From contig NW_003314350.1 of assembly GCF_000143415.4 (NCBI RefSeq), positions 62,001 to 126,000 of the forward strand: 64,000 nucleotides of DNA, written 5' to 3'. A program made the position numbers and the translations under genes. Source of the DNA: Selaginella moellendorffii. Its lineage: Eukaryota > Streptophyta > Lycopodiopsida > Selaginellales > Selaginellaceae. Under the pieces are notes generated by a model. The model made no database searches. It worked only from the letters and a program-made list of their open reading frames with translations, and was not told the origin of the DNA. Shown here in pieces: positions 9,931-20,411 of the stretch; within the stretch, counting starts at the first letter, position 1; the number at the start of each line of letters is the position of its first letter.

Positions 9931-12895
9931 ATGGCGAGCGCGATGGCGGTGGATTTCTCCGCCGCCGCCGACGAGGAGGATGCGATCAACGAGCCTATCC
10001 TGGTGGGATCACTCATGGCCGAGGTGAGAGGTTTAGCACATCATCGCGGGAAGCTGTCCGGCGACGGGCTCGCGCAGCTCGTCCGCGATCCGACGAATCG
10101 TTTCGATACGAATGCGTTCCGGGTGATCAACGAGCGCGGCGAGCAAGTCGGGTACATCCAGAAGGAAAAGGCCAAGAGTCTAGCGCCGCTGGTGGACAAG
10201 GGGCTGGCGCAGCTCCAGTGTATCGGTGCTGGGAGTGGGAGCTCTAACAGGGTCTCGTGTGAGGTCTTCGTGTTTAGCTTGCCGGCGATGGTCGACGCTG
10301 TCCGGGATCATCTCGAGTACTATGGCGAGCAGCTGAGAAGTCCTTACGATCCTCCAGTTGATAATGTAGATGATGGTCGTGGTGGTGGTGGTAGCGATCA
10401 ACGAGTAGCAAATGGTAGTTCTTCAAGAGGTGGTGGTGGTAGCGACCAACGAGTAGCAAACGGTGCTAGTTCTTCAAGAGCTTCGACTAGTTCTTCCAGC
10501 AGAGCTTCGACGAGGCGTGATTATCGTGATCACCACCAGCAGCACCAAAGGCCTCCTCGTGATCAGCATCACCGAGTCGATCGGTCGTTAAGTGTAGCGG
10601 CGCCACCACCGGCCAGGAGAAAGTTGATGATGACTCCTCCGCCTCCTCCGCCTCCTCCTCCTCAAGCTCCAAAGGCTCCAAGCATCGATGATATCTTCGA
10701 GAGCATGACGGCTGGAGCAAAGATCCGGCAGCGCATGGAAGCTGACAACAGTGTCATCAAGTCCTCGTTGATGCAACACCAGAAGGAGGCTCTGGCTTGG
10801 ATGGTCCAGCGAGAAAACTCGTCAGCTCTTCCTCCATTCTGGGAGAAGAAAGGCACGACAATGTATACCAACACTCTGACCAACGTTACGTCCGCCAAGC
10901 GCCCCGAGTCTCTCCGGGGTGGGATCTTAGCTGACGATATGGGACTCGGGAAGACACTCACGGTTCTAGCGCTCATTGCCACCAACAAGCCCGGTGCTGT
11001 TCTTCCACCGATCGAAGACATCAAGGAGCCAGAGCAAAGTCAGGGTGGCGAGCCAGCCTCGAAGAAGCTCAAAACTTCCGATGACAAAGGAAAGGCAAAG
11101 ACAGCAGCTCCGGTGCCCGTTTCCAACGACGGACCTCCCTGTGTTCCAGCAGCCGATGGTCCTCGAGGAACTCTGGTGATTTGCCCGCTCTCGGTGCTCA
11201 GCAACTGGGAGTCGCAGCTAAAGGATCACACGTACCCCGCGGGGCTCAAAGTCCACAAGTATCACGGACCGAATCGCACCGCCAACGCCAGGATTCTTGC
11301 AGACTATGACATCGTTTTCACGACTTACAACATGCTTACCGAGAGAAATTCTCCTCTCAAGAAGGTCCACTGGCTGAGGCTGGTGCTGGACGAGGCTCAC
11401 ATTATCAAGAACCCGAGAGCGCAGCAAACCAAGAGTGCGGTGGCCTTGAATGCCGACCGGAGATGGGCCGTGACGGGCACTCCAATCCAGAACAGTGCCA
11501 AGGATCTCCTCAGTCTCATGCAGTTTTTGCATTTCGAGCCTCTCAACGAGCAGAGTTTCTGGACGAAGACTATACAGAAGCCACTGACGAGCGGCGAGCC
11601 TGTTGGATTCGCTCGGCTCCAGGTAAAGTTCCTTCTTTCCTTTCGTTTATAACCGGCGGTTTCAACCAATCATTCAGGGACTTATGTCTTCCATCTCGCT
11701 GAGGAGAACGAAAGAGACGAAGGTGAACGGCAAGAAGCTCGTTGACTTGCCTCCCAAGATCATCACAGTCTTCCCGGTGGATCTCAGCCCTGAAGATCGC
11801 AGTCTGTACGACAAGATGGAAAAAGATGGCAGGAATATGATCCGGCGCTTCCTGGACAACGGCACGGTGACGAAGAACTACGCCGTGGTGCTACAGATGA
11901 TTCTCCGGTTGCGTCAGATATGCGATCACACGAGTATGTGCCCGGCGGAAATCGTTAATATGAGCACTTCATCAGACACCGACACTCAAGGTATGCCTAT
12001 GATCAGAAAAAATAAAAGGGAAACTTGACTTTTCTGAAACTTTGCAGGAGCAGGACCGAAAGCGGCCAGTCCAGAGCTGCTGAAAAAAATGCTGGCCACG
12101 TTGGGCGATGATTTCGACTGTCCGATCTGCCTCGCTCCTCCTTCGGGAGCCGTGATCACATCCTGCGCTCACGTTTTCTGCCGCCGGTGCCTCGAGAAAG
12201 CACTGGAAGACGAGGACAAGCAGTGTCCAATGTGCCACGAGGAGTTGAGCGAGGACGATATCTTCTCTTCCGGGAAACCAGACGAGGAGGAAGATGAAGA
12301 GCTGTCCAACAAAAACGATGTCGAGGACGACGATGACAAAATCGACGTGAAAGGAGTGAAGCCGAGCGCCAAGATCAACGCGCTGGTATCTATGCTGGAG
12401 AAGACGAGAGCCAAGGATCCAAATATCAAGTCGGTGGTGTTCTCCCAGTTCTCCACGATGCTCAAGCTCATCGAGGGGCCACTCCAAAAGGCCGGCTTCA
12501 AGTTCGTCAAGCTCGAGGGCGGCATGAGCGCCAGCAAGAGGGAAGAAAACATGGAAGCGTTCAAGTCGACACGCAGTGGCTCGCCGACGGTGTTCCTTCT
12601 CAGCCTCAAGGCCGCTGGAGTGGGATTGAATCTGGTGACGGCGTCCAACGTGTTCATGATGGACCCGTGGTGGAATCCGGCGGTGGAGGAACAGGCCATG
12701 GATCGAGTTCACAGGCTGGGACAGACGAGAGACGTTCATGTGTTTCGGCTCATTGCCACGGACAGCATCGAGGAGAGGCTGCTCCAAGTCCAGGAGAAGA
12801 AGAGGGCGTACGCCCAGATCGCGCTGGGAAAGGAGGCGTCCGAGCAGCGGAAGAAGAAGTGCGTGGAAGAAGTGAAGCTGCTCATGAAGTGCTAG
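9931..12895 (+). CDS. HIRAN-SNF2-RING helicase, HLTF/RAD5-like (SMARCA3-like)
   Basis: Exons 9931-11622, 11678-11990 and 12048-12895 give 950 residues. Domains in order: HIRAN (about 20-130, with DPTNRFDTNAFRV), a Ser/Gly/Pro-rich linker, an SNF2 ATPase with Walker A ADDMGLGKT near 333-342 and DEAH at 487-490, a C3HC4 RING from C693 (CPICLAPPSG...CPMCHEEL), and the helicase C-terminal domain (VFSQFSTML, WWNPAVEEQAMDRVHRLGQ). This nesting of a RING within the helicase defines Rad5/HLTF proteins: DNA translocases and ubiquitin ligases acting on stalled replication forks. HIRAN binds 3' DNA ends. ATG 9931 begins just before HIRAN; the frame is open upstream but the leader has no earlier ATG of good context. 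Confidence 0.93.
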
Positions 12896-13478
12896 ATCGC
12901 TGGCGAAAGAATTAAAATTGTTTGATTATTTTGTAGGTAAGATTTAAACAAACCAGTTTACTTTAGTTGACCATTATTGACCTGACTTCCAGGTTGCTTT
13001 AGGGGTCATTAAGACGAAAAAAGGCATTAATTTAATCTCTGCGTTTTATTTCCAAAGTTGCTATTCATCCTCACTTTTTGGTTTCTCGAGTGTGTTAAAG
13101 CCATCAACACAGAAAATAACCGAGCTCATGAATTCTCATAACAGGAGGAATTCCTACTGCTCTTTGCCTATCCCTCCCCAGAATCGCAAACCCCATGAAT
13201 CTTCTTTATTCCTTATTCCTTCAGGTCACGCTCTTGGGACGAGAGCCAGAGTCCACGCACTCAGAATTCGAGCGGCTTCTTCTATCCTGCGTCTCCAGGA
13301 AAGTTGTTAATCAACAACGCTCCAGCATCCGACGATCATCGCTAAATATCTGCTTTAAATGCTCCATCTACGTTGTTTGATGCCGACCACGCGAGGGGCT
13401 CGAGGAAACAAAAGTGGAAATTCAACTTTTAGTCTCTCTTCTCTTACACGTTTCGATTACAGGAGTTCTCTATCAGCC
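12896..13478. other. Intergenic stretch without clear gene
   Basis: Follows the helicase stop. Short ORFs of 60-72 codons occur on the plus strand (13092-13380) without recognisable domains. A CT-rich TCTCTTCTCTTACACG...TTACAG tract at 13435-13462 looks like a splice acceptor leading into the frame that starts at ATG 13479. Confidence 0.4.
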
Positions 13479-13529
13479 ATGGAAAAGGATAGAAACAATG
13501 GAGATGAAGGTCCAGGCCCCAGGCAGGCA

Positions 13530-13534
13530 GCTTC
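13530..13534. repeat. Target-site duplication GCTTC (left copy; right copy 15243-15247)
   Basis: GCTTC directly precedes the left LTR TGTGAGG and directly follows the right LTR end CCTCACA. Five-base duplications are usual for LTR retrotransposon integration. Confidence 0.8.
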
Positions 13535-15242
13535 TGTGAGGATGTAGTACATCCGAGATCACCATACAGCTGAGACACGTGGTGACACGTGGTGGATCTG
13601 GACTCTCACCTGTATATGTGTAACAGTATGTATATAACGGTGATGATATCTGAGCGATAAAGTTTTTCTCTTCTTCCTTAGTTTTCAACATGGTATTGGA
13701 GCTCAGGGATTAAATTCTGGGCTGAATGGAGGAGGAAGAGGAGGAAGACGATGAGTGAGCGGCTGTGAATTGCAAATATCAAGATGGAGGTTTTCTTGCT
13801 TATTTTGTCTTGTGCAGGCAACCCTAAAATGGAGGCGGTTCTTGATCGAGACTGGCCTGGATTTGAATTGAGAGCTTGCAACACCGCTTGCTACTGCTGG
13901 AGACGATCTGATGCCCCTGCTGCTACAAGGGAAGGCTTCCTTGGGCTGGAGATTTGCTGATGCTGCCAAGAGGCTTCTCTTCTTCCTGGGAATTGCTGTG
14001 TGCAATGATGGAGATATCACATTTGAGTGGGGGACATGGAACAAGATGCTGGTTCCTGACAAGTCCTGATACAAACTGGGCTGTGTGCAAGTTTGGGTAC
14101 CTTGGAACATGCTGCTACTGTTGTTCAACACCACAAGATGCTGATTTCATGAGCTCAGCTTTTCTTGGCTAAGTGGGGGTGTGAGATAAATTCATAGTGG
14201 TTTAGCATTAGTTTCTTTTTTCTGATCCAGCCTTTGCACGCTGATCTCGGCTGAGTGGGGGTGTGAGGATGTAGTACATCCGAGATCACCATACAGCTGA
14301 GACACGTGGTGACATGTGGTGGATCTGGAGAGTCATGATTCTCACTTGTGTATGTATAGCAGTGATGATATCTGAGCGAGAATCTCTGATACCATGTTGG
14401 AAACTAAGGAAGAAGAGAAAAACTCTATTGCTCAGATATCATCACCACTATACATATACAGGTGAGAGTCGTGACTCTCCAGATCCACCACGTGTCACCA
14501 CATGTCTCAGCCATATGGTGATCTTAGATGTACTACATCCTCATCCGAGATCAGCATGCAAAGGCTGGATCAGGAAAAAGAAACTAATGCTAAACCACTG
14601 TGAATCTATCTCACTCCCCCACTTAGCCAAGAAAAGCTAAGCTCATGAAATTAGCATTTTGTGGTGTTGAACAACAGTAGCAGCACGTTCCAAGGTACCC
14701 AAGCTTGCACACAGCCCAGCTTGTATCAGGACCCGTCAGAACCAGCATCTTGTTCCATGTCCCCCACTCAAATGTGATCTCTCCATCAGCCTCAAGGCCC
14801 TTGCGCACAGCAATTCCCAGGAAGAAGAGAAGCCTCTTGGGAGCATCAGCAAATCTCCAGCCCAAGGAAGCCTTCCCTTGTAGCAGCAGGGGCATTAGAT
14901 CATCTCCAGCGGTAGCAAGCGGTGTTGCAAGCTTTCAATTCATATCCAGGCCAGTCTCGATCAAGAACTGCCTCCATTTTAGGGTTGCCTGTACAAGACA
15001 AAATAAACAAGAAAACCTCCATCTTGATATTTGCAATTCACAGCTGCTCCAGATCAGGGGGCTCATCGTCTTCCTCCTCTTCCTCCTCCATTCAGATATA
15101 ATCCCTGAGCTCCAATACCATGTTGAAAACTAAGGAAGAAGAGAAAAACTCTCTCACTCAAATATCATCACCGTTATACATACATAGGTGGGAGCCACGT
15201 GTCTCAGCTGTACGGTGATCTCGGATGTACTACATCCTCACA
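13535..15242. mobile_element. Inverted double TRIM (miniature LTR retrotransposon) with single outer target duplication
   Basis: Left half, plus orientation: LTR 13535-13690 (TGTGAGG...TTCAACA), a PBS resembling the initiator-tRNA type (TGGTATTGGAGC) from 13691, an internal part of about 570 bp, a purine tract (AGTGGGGG), and LTR 14262 to about 14379. Right half, minus orientation: LTR from 14395 to about 14543, internal 14544-15106, PBS (reverse, CCAATACCA), LTR 15121-15242 (TGTTGAAAAC...CCTCACA). The two inner LTRs meet through a reversed PBS (TCTCTGATACCA, 14383-14394). The internal parts of the halves are close relatives and encode nothing obvious. The outer ends are flanked by GCTTC, so the dimer behaves as one insertion. 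Confidence 0.85.
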
Positions 15243-15487
15243 GCTTCACTTTGGAGAGGTTCATGGCAATCTTTTCATGCATTGCAACAGGGATTTAGAC
15301 ACAGGTTTTCTGCTCACTGTGCAGGAATGAAGGTCACGTCAGTGCAGCTACAACGCTCGTTGGCATTGGTCAAGGAATCACTCATCCACTTGAAGGATTT
15401 CCAAAGCTTCGGTGCATTGGTGTGCTTTCCTGTTTGATTCCTCTTTTAACGAAGCTTTGCATATCGCTCTGGGAGCACTAGTTTTCC

Positions 15488-15925
15488 AGTGGCCAAGGTG
15501 TTAAAACTGCTCAAGTGGAGTAGATCCATGTCGTCGTTGATGATGTTCCTGTGGGAACTTCGGGTGCTGAACTCGAACATCCAGGTCATTGTATGCTTAT
15601 CATGTTCGCCTTTCTTCGTCCTTACTGCTTCTTGTCTCTTTTTCAGGCTGAATATGTGGCGTATCTAACTGGTAGAGTAGAAGAAGATCGAAATGCAAGC
15701 AGCCTGTATCACCACACCGGCTGGGTGCCCATACTTTCTGCAAATCTCACTTTAGAGGAAATGTTGTAAAGCACAGATGAATTCGAGAAGTCTGAAGGCA
15801 GGTCACCATATAGAGAAATTCTCCCTAGCCTTGAACACGAGTTGCTACTTCCAGGGCTTGGGCCAGTGCTTGACACTGCATCGCTCATGTCAACGCTGCT
15901 TGTCCTAGTCCAGATTCTTGAATAG
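15488..15925 (+). pseudogene. Decayed coding segment of unknown family with internal stop
   Basis: A plus-strand frame (FPVAKVLKLLKW...) runs into a GT donor after CATCCAG (about 15586). It resumes after a CTTTTTCAG acceptor at about 15645 with AEYVAYLTGRVEEDRN, and meets TAA at 15767-15769. The same frame then continues without further stops (STDEFEKSEGRSPYREILPS) to TAG 15923-15925. The protein-like composition on both sides of one stop suggests a gene broken by a nonsense change, perhaps the rest of the gene interrupted by the TRIM dimer. Alternatively the 15769 stop is the true end. Confidence 0.35.
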
Positions 15926-16198
15926 AACGAGGGAGATTCAACTGTGCTTGGGGCGAATACTTTGAGCGCCCCATGTTAAACGTTGGTGAGTCAACCAAAG
16001 GAGGCTATCAGTTTTTTGCCTTAGATTACCACTTGCAAAAAATCTAACAAAAAAGGAAAAATCTAACGTTTGCTGAATAAGCGCTTTGCTAAAGTTGGCA
16101 TGCAGCTAACCAAATAAGTTCTAAAGAGACCATACATAGGCAAAGCGACCATATAAACTAATCACCTTTCTAGACCTTAGGTTGATCGAGGCTGTGAT

Positions 16199-17548
16199 AT
16201 GAGGATCTCTTTGTTGACGTTAGTTTTTATTGTTTCTGTGGGACTTACCAAATCAAATGGCATGATCAAGAAGCCTCTGGTCATTCTCATATCTGTTGAT
16301 GGATTCAAATGGGGTTACCAGTTTAAGACGTCCACTCCAAACATTGACTTCATCAAGGAGAATGGTGTGGAAGCTTTTCCGGGTATGATTCCAGTGTTTC
16401 CCACAGTGACAATGCCAAATCACAATTCCATTGCTACTGGTACGTCATAAAAGATTTTCTTATTTGTTGGTAAATCAATTAATTTAAACAGGTTTGTATC
16501 CTGCATGGCACGGAATTATTGCCAATAGTTTCGTGGATCCATCAGACCCTTCATTTCCAAGGTTTAACGTCTCGTGGGCGGATCCAAGGTGGTGGCACGG
16601 AGAGCCTCTTTGGGAAACGGTAGTTAGGAATGGACTCAAGGCTGGAACTTATCTATGGCCGGGGAGTGAAGTTGTAAGAGGCCACTGGACTTGTCCTCAA
16701 GAGTACTGTGCTCGCCTTGCAAACTCATCTCTTGCCTTTGAGGACCGCATTGACTCCATTCTAAAGTTTGTGGACATGCCAGTTTCCAAGCGGCCAAGCT
16801 TCATTGCTGTTTACTTTGACAATCCGGATCACGCAGGGCATGCCTCGGGACCAGACTCGCAAGAGCTCACAGATGCTGTGAGCAACATTGACAAGATGGT
16901 TGGAAGACTCTTGGAAGGTCTGGAAGCGCGTGGGATACTCAATGATGTTCATATTATCATGGTTAGTGACCATGGCATGGTAATGAGCTGCGAGAGTAAG
17001 GTGATTTATCTTGAGGATTTGGCTCCATGGATCAGAATCCCTGATGAATGGTATGACTGGGTTGGAGCAGTAGTTGCATTGAGACCTCCAAGAGGTAATT
17101 TATGTGATAACTTTATTTTGACTCTTATTGACTAAGCTTTTGACCAGGTTTTGATGCAAAGCACATTGTGAAGAAGATGAACGAGGGATTGCAGTCAGGA
17201 AAGGTGAATAATGGACAGTTCCTCAAGGTTTTCCTCAAGGAAGATTTGCCAGAAAGGTTACATTTCTCACATGGCAAGTTTGGTCAACCTATCATTGGGT
17301 TGGCTTCAGAAAGCTATACTGTGAAGCTTGGGAGATCAACAAATAGTAGCTGTGGAGGTTTTCATGGTTATGACAATGCGTACTCCTCAATGCGGTCTGT
17401 TTTCTTTGCTCATGGTCCAAGATTTCCGAAACGAAAAGTGGCATCGTTCCCTAATGTGGAGATATATAACATAATCACCACAATTATAGGAATTCGAGGA
17501 GCCCCAAACAATGGAACACTGTCATTTGCTCCTGATATTTTGATTTGA
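16199..17548 (+). CDS. Nucleotide pyrophosphatase/phosphodiesterase (ENPP family), secreted
   Basis: Exons 16199-16439, 16492-17094 and 17148-17548 encode 414 residues. A signal peptide (MRISLLTLVFIVSVGLTKSNG) precedes the alkaline-phosphatase-fold core. The first metal site is SVDGFKWGY and the nucleophile is T71 in FPTVTMPNHNS. Further metal ligands lie in YFDNPDHAGHASGP, MVSDHGM and GFHGYDN. Such enzymes hydrolyse nucleotide pyrophosphate or phosphodiester bonds at the cell surface, in the wall or in plastids. Several N-glycosylation sequons fit secretion. The length is close to plant NPPs, which lack the animal nuclease-like domain. All catalytic motifs seem present. Confidence 0.93.
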
Positions 17549-17640
17549 TATTCAAAAGGCATATATGTACTTCTTCAATTAGGCTATTAAGAAGAAAGAT
17601 TTGAGTACTCAAGGCTGTTGTAGCAAATGAACTTCTGTCA

Positions 17641-18996
17641 TCATTCGGGCTCTCTCCGCACTTTCCTATTGGAAGTGAAGTTGCAAATCTGCGTAATGTT
17701 CAGAGATGGATAAATGTATCGACCTGTGAGCAATGCCTTTGACAACTTCCGATAGAACGACTCAGTAAAGTGAACGCCATCCCAGCTGACGTACTCCGAA
17801 GGTTTCAAAGTGGTACCGTTTGGCTGGATAACTAGTCCGCATGGCTGAGTAACGTCAAAGTTATATTCCCCTCCATTCCCGCAACATGCTGATAGTTTAG
17901 TCTTGTTTTGGAATCCTGGAAAGACATAAATGAGTGTAATTACAACAACACCACATGATCTCACCATAAACTAGCGGTTTATCCAGGACATCCAAAGTGA
18001 ATTTGTAAGCATCTGCATAAAGAAGATGAAATCCCGTCCTGTTCTTTTGCAAGACTTGGATTTCATCATACAACTGCTTGTTGAACGCTTCCGCAACTTG
18101 GTTAAAAGGAAGAAGACAACCCCGAGAGTCCTTTGGCATATATTTTCCAAATACGCTCAGCAATACCGGCATGCAGCCGTGAGGGAACGTGCTGAAGACC
18201 AACAAGTTTTGTGCGCCATGCTCATGGAGACTCTATTAAAGGGTTTAGAACAACCTCAAGACTGAATGCAAATTTGTGTACCTGTAATGCGTGAGAGATG
18301 GCTCTCACAACGAATGGAACAACCTCAGCTGTTACATTCTCAGGGCTTCTATGCTCCAACAAGTAGGAATTGAGAAGGTCGTTAGTACTTATGACAACCG
18401 CATACAGAGCAGTCTTTAGATGATGATAATAAGGAACTAGCTTTTGCATCCCTACAGAGGAAACTATGAATGACACTACCTTTGCAAAGTCTGAGAAGAA
18501 TCATTACCTTTACCATGTCCGCTGTCGTAAGCATCCTGCTTGAACCTCAGAAACTGGTCAATCTGAACCGGAAGGTACAGTGGGACTTCGAAGCTGGTGT
18601 TCAAAGCAGTCGCTCCAGAGACCGCAAAATTCACCCCGTTGGCATAATTCGAGTTAATACTTTGCAAAATGGGATCCAGGAATCTATCATACTCAAAAGC
18701 CTCCGCTGCAAAAACATACACGAATAACATCAAATGCTGTTTAATCAACGCACACAATTACCAAAGAAGTCGACAACCAAGCGACCATCCGAGTATCTCT
18801 TCGATGGCTTACTGAAGAAAGTCATGCCATAAGGCTTATACTCTGCGGCACTAATAAACGGAGCTGCTGCTTGAACATTCCCTGTATCGACAATAGAATC
18901 CCCGAACCAGAACATGGCTTTTGGACACTGGAAACCCAAGCCTGGAGCAAATAACTCAGCAATCACTAGAACTGCCGCTATTGACAAGAACTCCAT
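17641..18996 (-). CDS. GDSL-type esterase/lipase, secreted
   Basis: Exons 18996-18762, 18705-18508, 18451-18282, 18232-17965 and 17915-17641 encode 381 residues. The start at 18996 puts a signal peptide (MEFLSIAAVLVIAELFAPGLG) before block I, FWFGDSIVDTGN, with nucleophile S34. VNFAVSGATAL is block II, VISTNDLL fits block III (usual GxND, here STND), and WDGVHFTE is block V with D336 and H339 of the triad. Plant GDSL enzymes of this size act on wall acyl groups, lipids or glycosides; the substrate is not predictable. The frame is open 41 codons upstream, but that stretch is basic and not signal-like. It is tail-to-tail with the pyrophosphatase, stops 92 bp apart. Confidence 0.92.
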
Positions 18997-19605
18997 GATA
19001 ATCAATTGTTGAGCGAGCAGAATGTCGACTTGATGCCGCTGATCTTTTCTGGAGCTGCAGAAACGATGTGATCGTTGTCTTAAAACTCGAAGATTAACCT
19101 TGGTTCTGTGGACGACCACCTGGACTACTACTTTGTCGCGTATAATGACGAACTTTCTAGTTTCCCGATTTCATTTTATGTTTAAACAAACAAAACTTTA
19201 GTACAGTTTATTGCTCGTGGTGATTCGCCATGCTGCAGTTTGAAACATGTCAAAAGATGAAAGCAATCAAGCAAGCACTCACTCACCATTGTCTTCTTGC
19301 TCGGATCACTGGCTGGTTCTATGGCCGTTTCGATGCTCACGCTTAATCGCCCATAACGTAGTTGATCAGCAGTCAAACCCTCGAAGTCCCGATCCAGGTC
19401 CTGCCTACTTCCCGCAACTCGGCAAATCACTGAGCTTGAGCCTCTTTACACTCATAGCACTTAACGGAAGAACACAAAAATAGTGTACGACAAAGTGGTA
19501 CGGATAACATACGGATTGTACGTAATGTGGTCAAGATCGGACGGCTATCACCGACGCGGGAATTTGAGATCAATCGTTCGAGGCGTCTCTGGAGAGAAAT
19601 GGAAA
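18997..19605. other. Intergenic: GDSL promoter and SPT4 3' flank
   Basis: Both neighbours are on the minus strand, so this holds the GDSL promoter and leader and the end of SPT4. Short ORFs seen here carry no recognisable domain. Confidence 0.4.
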
Positions 19606-20137
19606 TCACGCTTCTCCAGCCGCGGGCGCTTCCACAGTGATGGCATAGCATCCGGGAAGGAGCCTTTCTGCGAGAGAGAAAGAGAGAGAGAAGGAATGAG
19701 AAAGGAGCGATGGAATCGAGAAAGGCGAGAGCTTTATACCGATCCTCATCCACTTCGCGACCCAGCTCTGGCTGGAATCCATGATCGACACGACGCTGAG
19801 CAAAGATTTGGCGACATTGAGCAAGAAAGAGAAAAGAATCGAAATATTTTCCTTTCCTTACCCGGTGAAGAGGGAAGTGGTGCTCTCCTCCACGCTCCCG
19901 AAGAAATTCCCGCAGTTCTCACAGCCGTCCGTCGCGAACTGCGCAGTGGCATCGGGTCGATCGATCGATCGCTCGGCAAAGAAAGAGAGACGATCGACAA
20001 AGAACCTGGAGCTGCGATTTCACCAAATGGCAGCCAAGACAGGCGACGTAGGACGATTTCTTGCCGGATGGGAGCCCGGCGGACAGCGAAAGCGGCAGCT
20101 GAGCGACTGGAAGAATCGACCGCGACGTAGCTCCCAT
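19606..20137 (-). CDS. SPT4: Transcription elongation factor SPT4
   Basis: Exons 20137-20006, 19938-19862, 19795-19740 and 19667-19606 join in frame to 108 residues. The zinc ribbon is C33-x2-C36 (YVACLGCHLVK) and C50-x2-C53 (DGCENC). The conserved helix-strand IMDSSQSWVAKWMRI and the end LPGCYAITVEAP follow; all are typical of SPT4, which binds SPT5 to form the DSIF elongation complex on RNA polymerase II. The length matches the family (about 115). No single ORF shows the gene because all three introns are 60-75 bp and the exons are tiny. It is divergent from the synergin-like gene with 274 bp between starts. Confidence 0.92.
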
Positions 20138-20411
20138 TTCCGGTGCTCTGTCTTGGAAGAACCCTAAAACTGTGGGCTTTGTCTCTGTCTAGTTAACGGA
20201 GTCTGTGAGACTAACCGACAACCAGAGCGTTTCTAGGGTTGGATGGATCTGTGATCTGTGATGCGGAGCGTTGGAGAGTGCCGCATTCCTGTGAGCGCTG
20301 CGAATTTCGCGACGGTTGTGGATGATCCAGCTCGGGAGAGCTCGCATTTGATGCTATCTGGAGGAGAGATTTCCAGCTTCGGCGGTGGCGGCGGCGGTGG
20401 CGTTGGCAGGC
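20138..20411. promoter_or_regulatory. Divergent promoter between SPT4 and the synergin-like gene
   Basis: The two start codons face away from each other across 274 bp, so both core promoters must lie here. No TATA box is clear. A TCTAGGGTTGG-type telobox-like AGGGTT motif (around 20235) and AACCCTAAA (around 20159) occur; such motifs are common in promoters of plant housekeeping genes. Confidence 0.4.

Larger units (their letters stand above)
13479..15428 (+). pseudogene. Reading frame split by the inverted TRIM insertion
   Basis: A plus-strand frame from ATG 13479 reaches the insertion at 13534. If the element and one copy of the GCTTC duplication are disregarded, the same frame continues from 15248 for about 60 codons to TGA near 15438. 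A possible upstream exon lies at 13380-13440. The product is not recognised. An open frame of about 80 codons spanning the target site suggests that a coding exon was hit, but chance cannot be excluded. Confidence 0.3.

Noticed and set aside
13535-15242. Two independent nested TRIM insertions
   Set aside because: No inner target duplication was seen, while the outer GCTTC pair is exact; remains the main alternative to test.
19483-20130. 215-codon plus-strand ORF
   Set aside because: Antisense to SPT4, whose four exons give a full conserved zinc protein; the ORF is Arg/Glu-rich from splice tracts.
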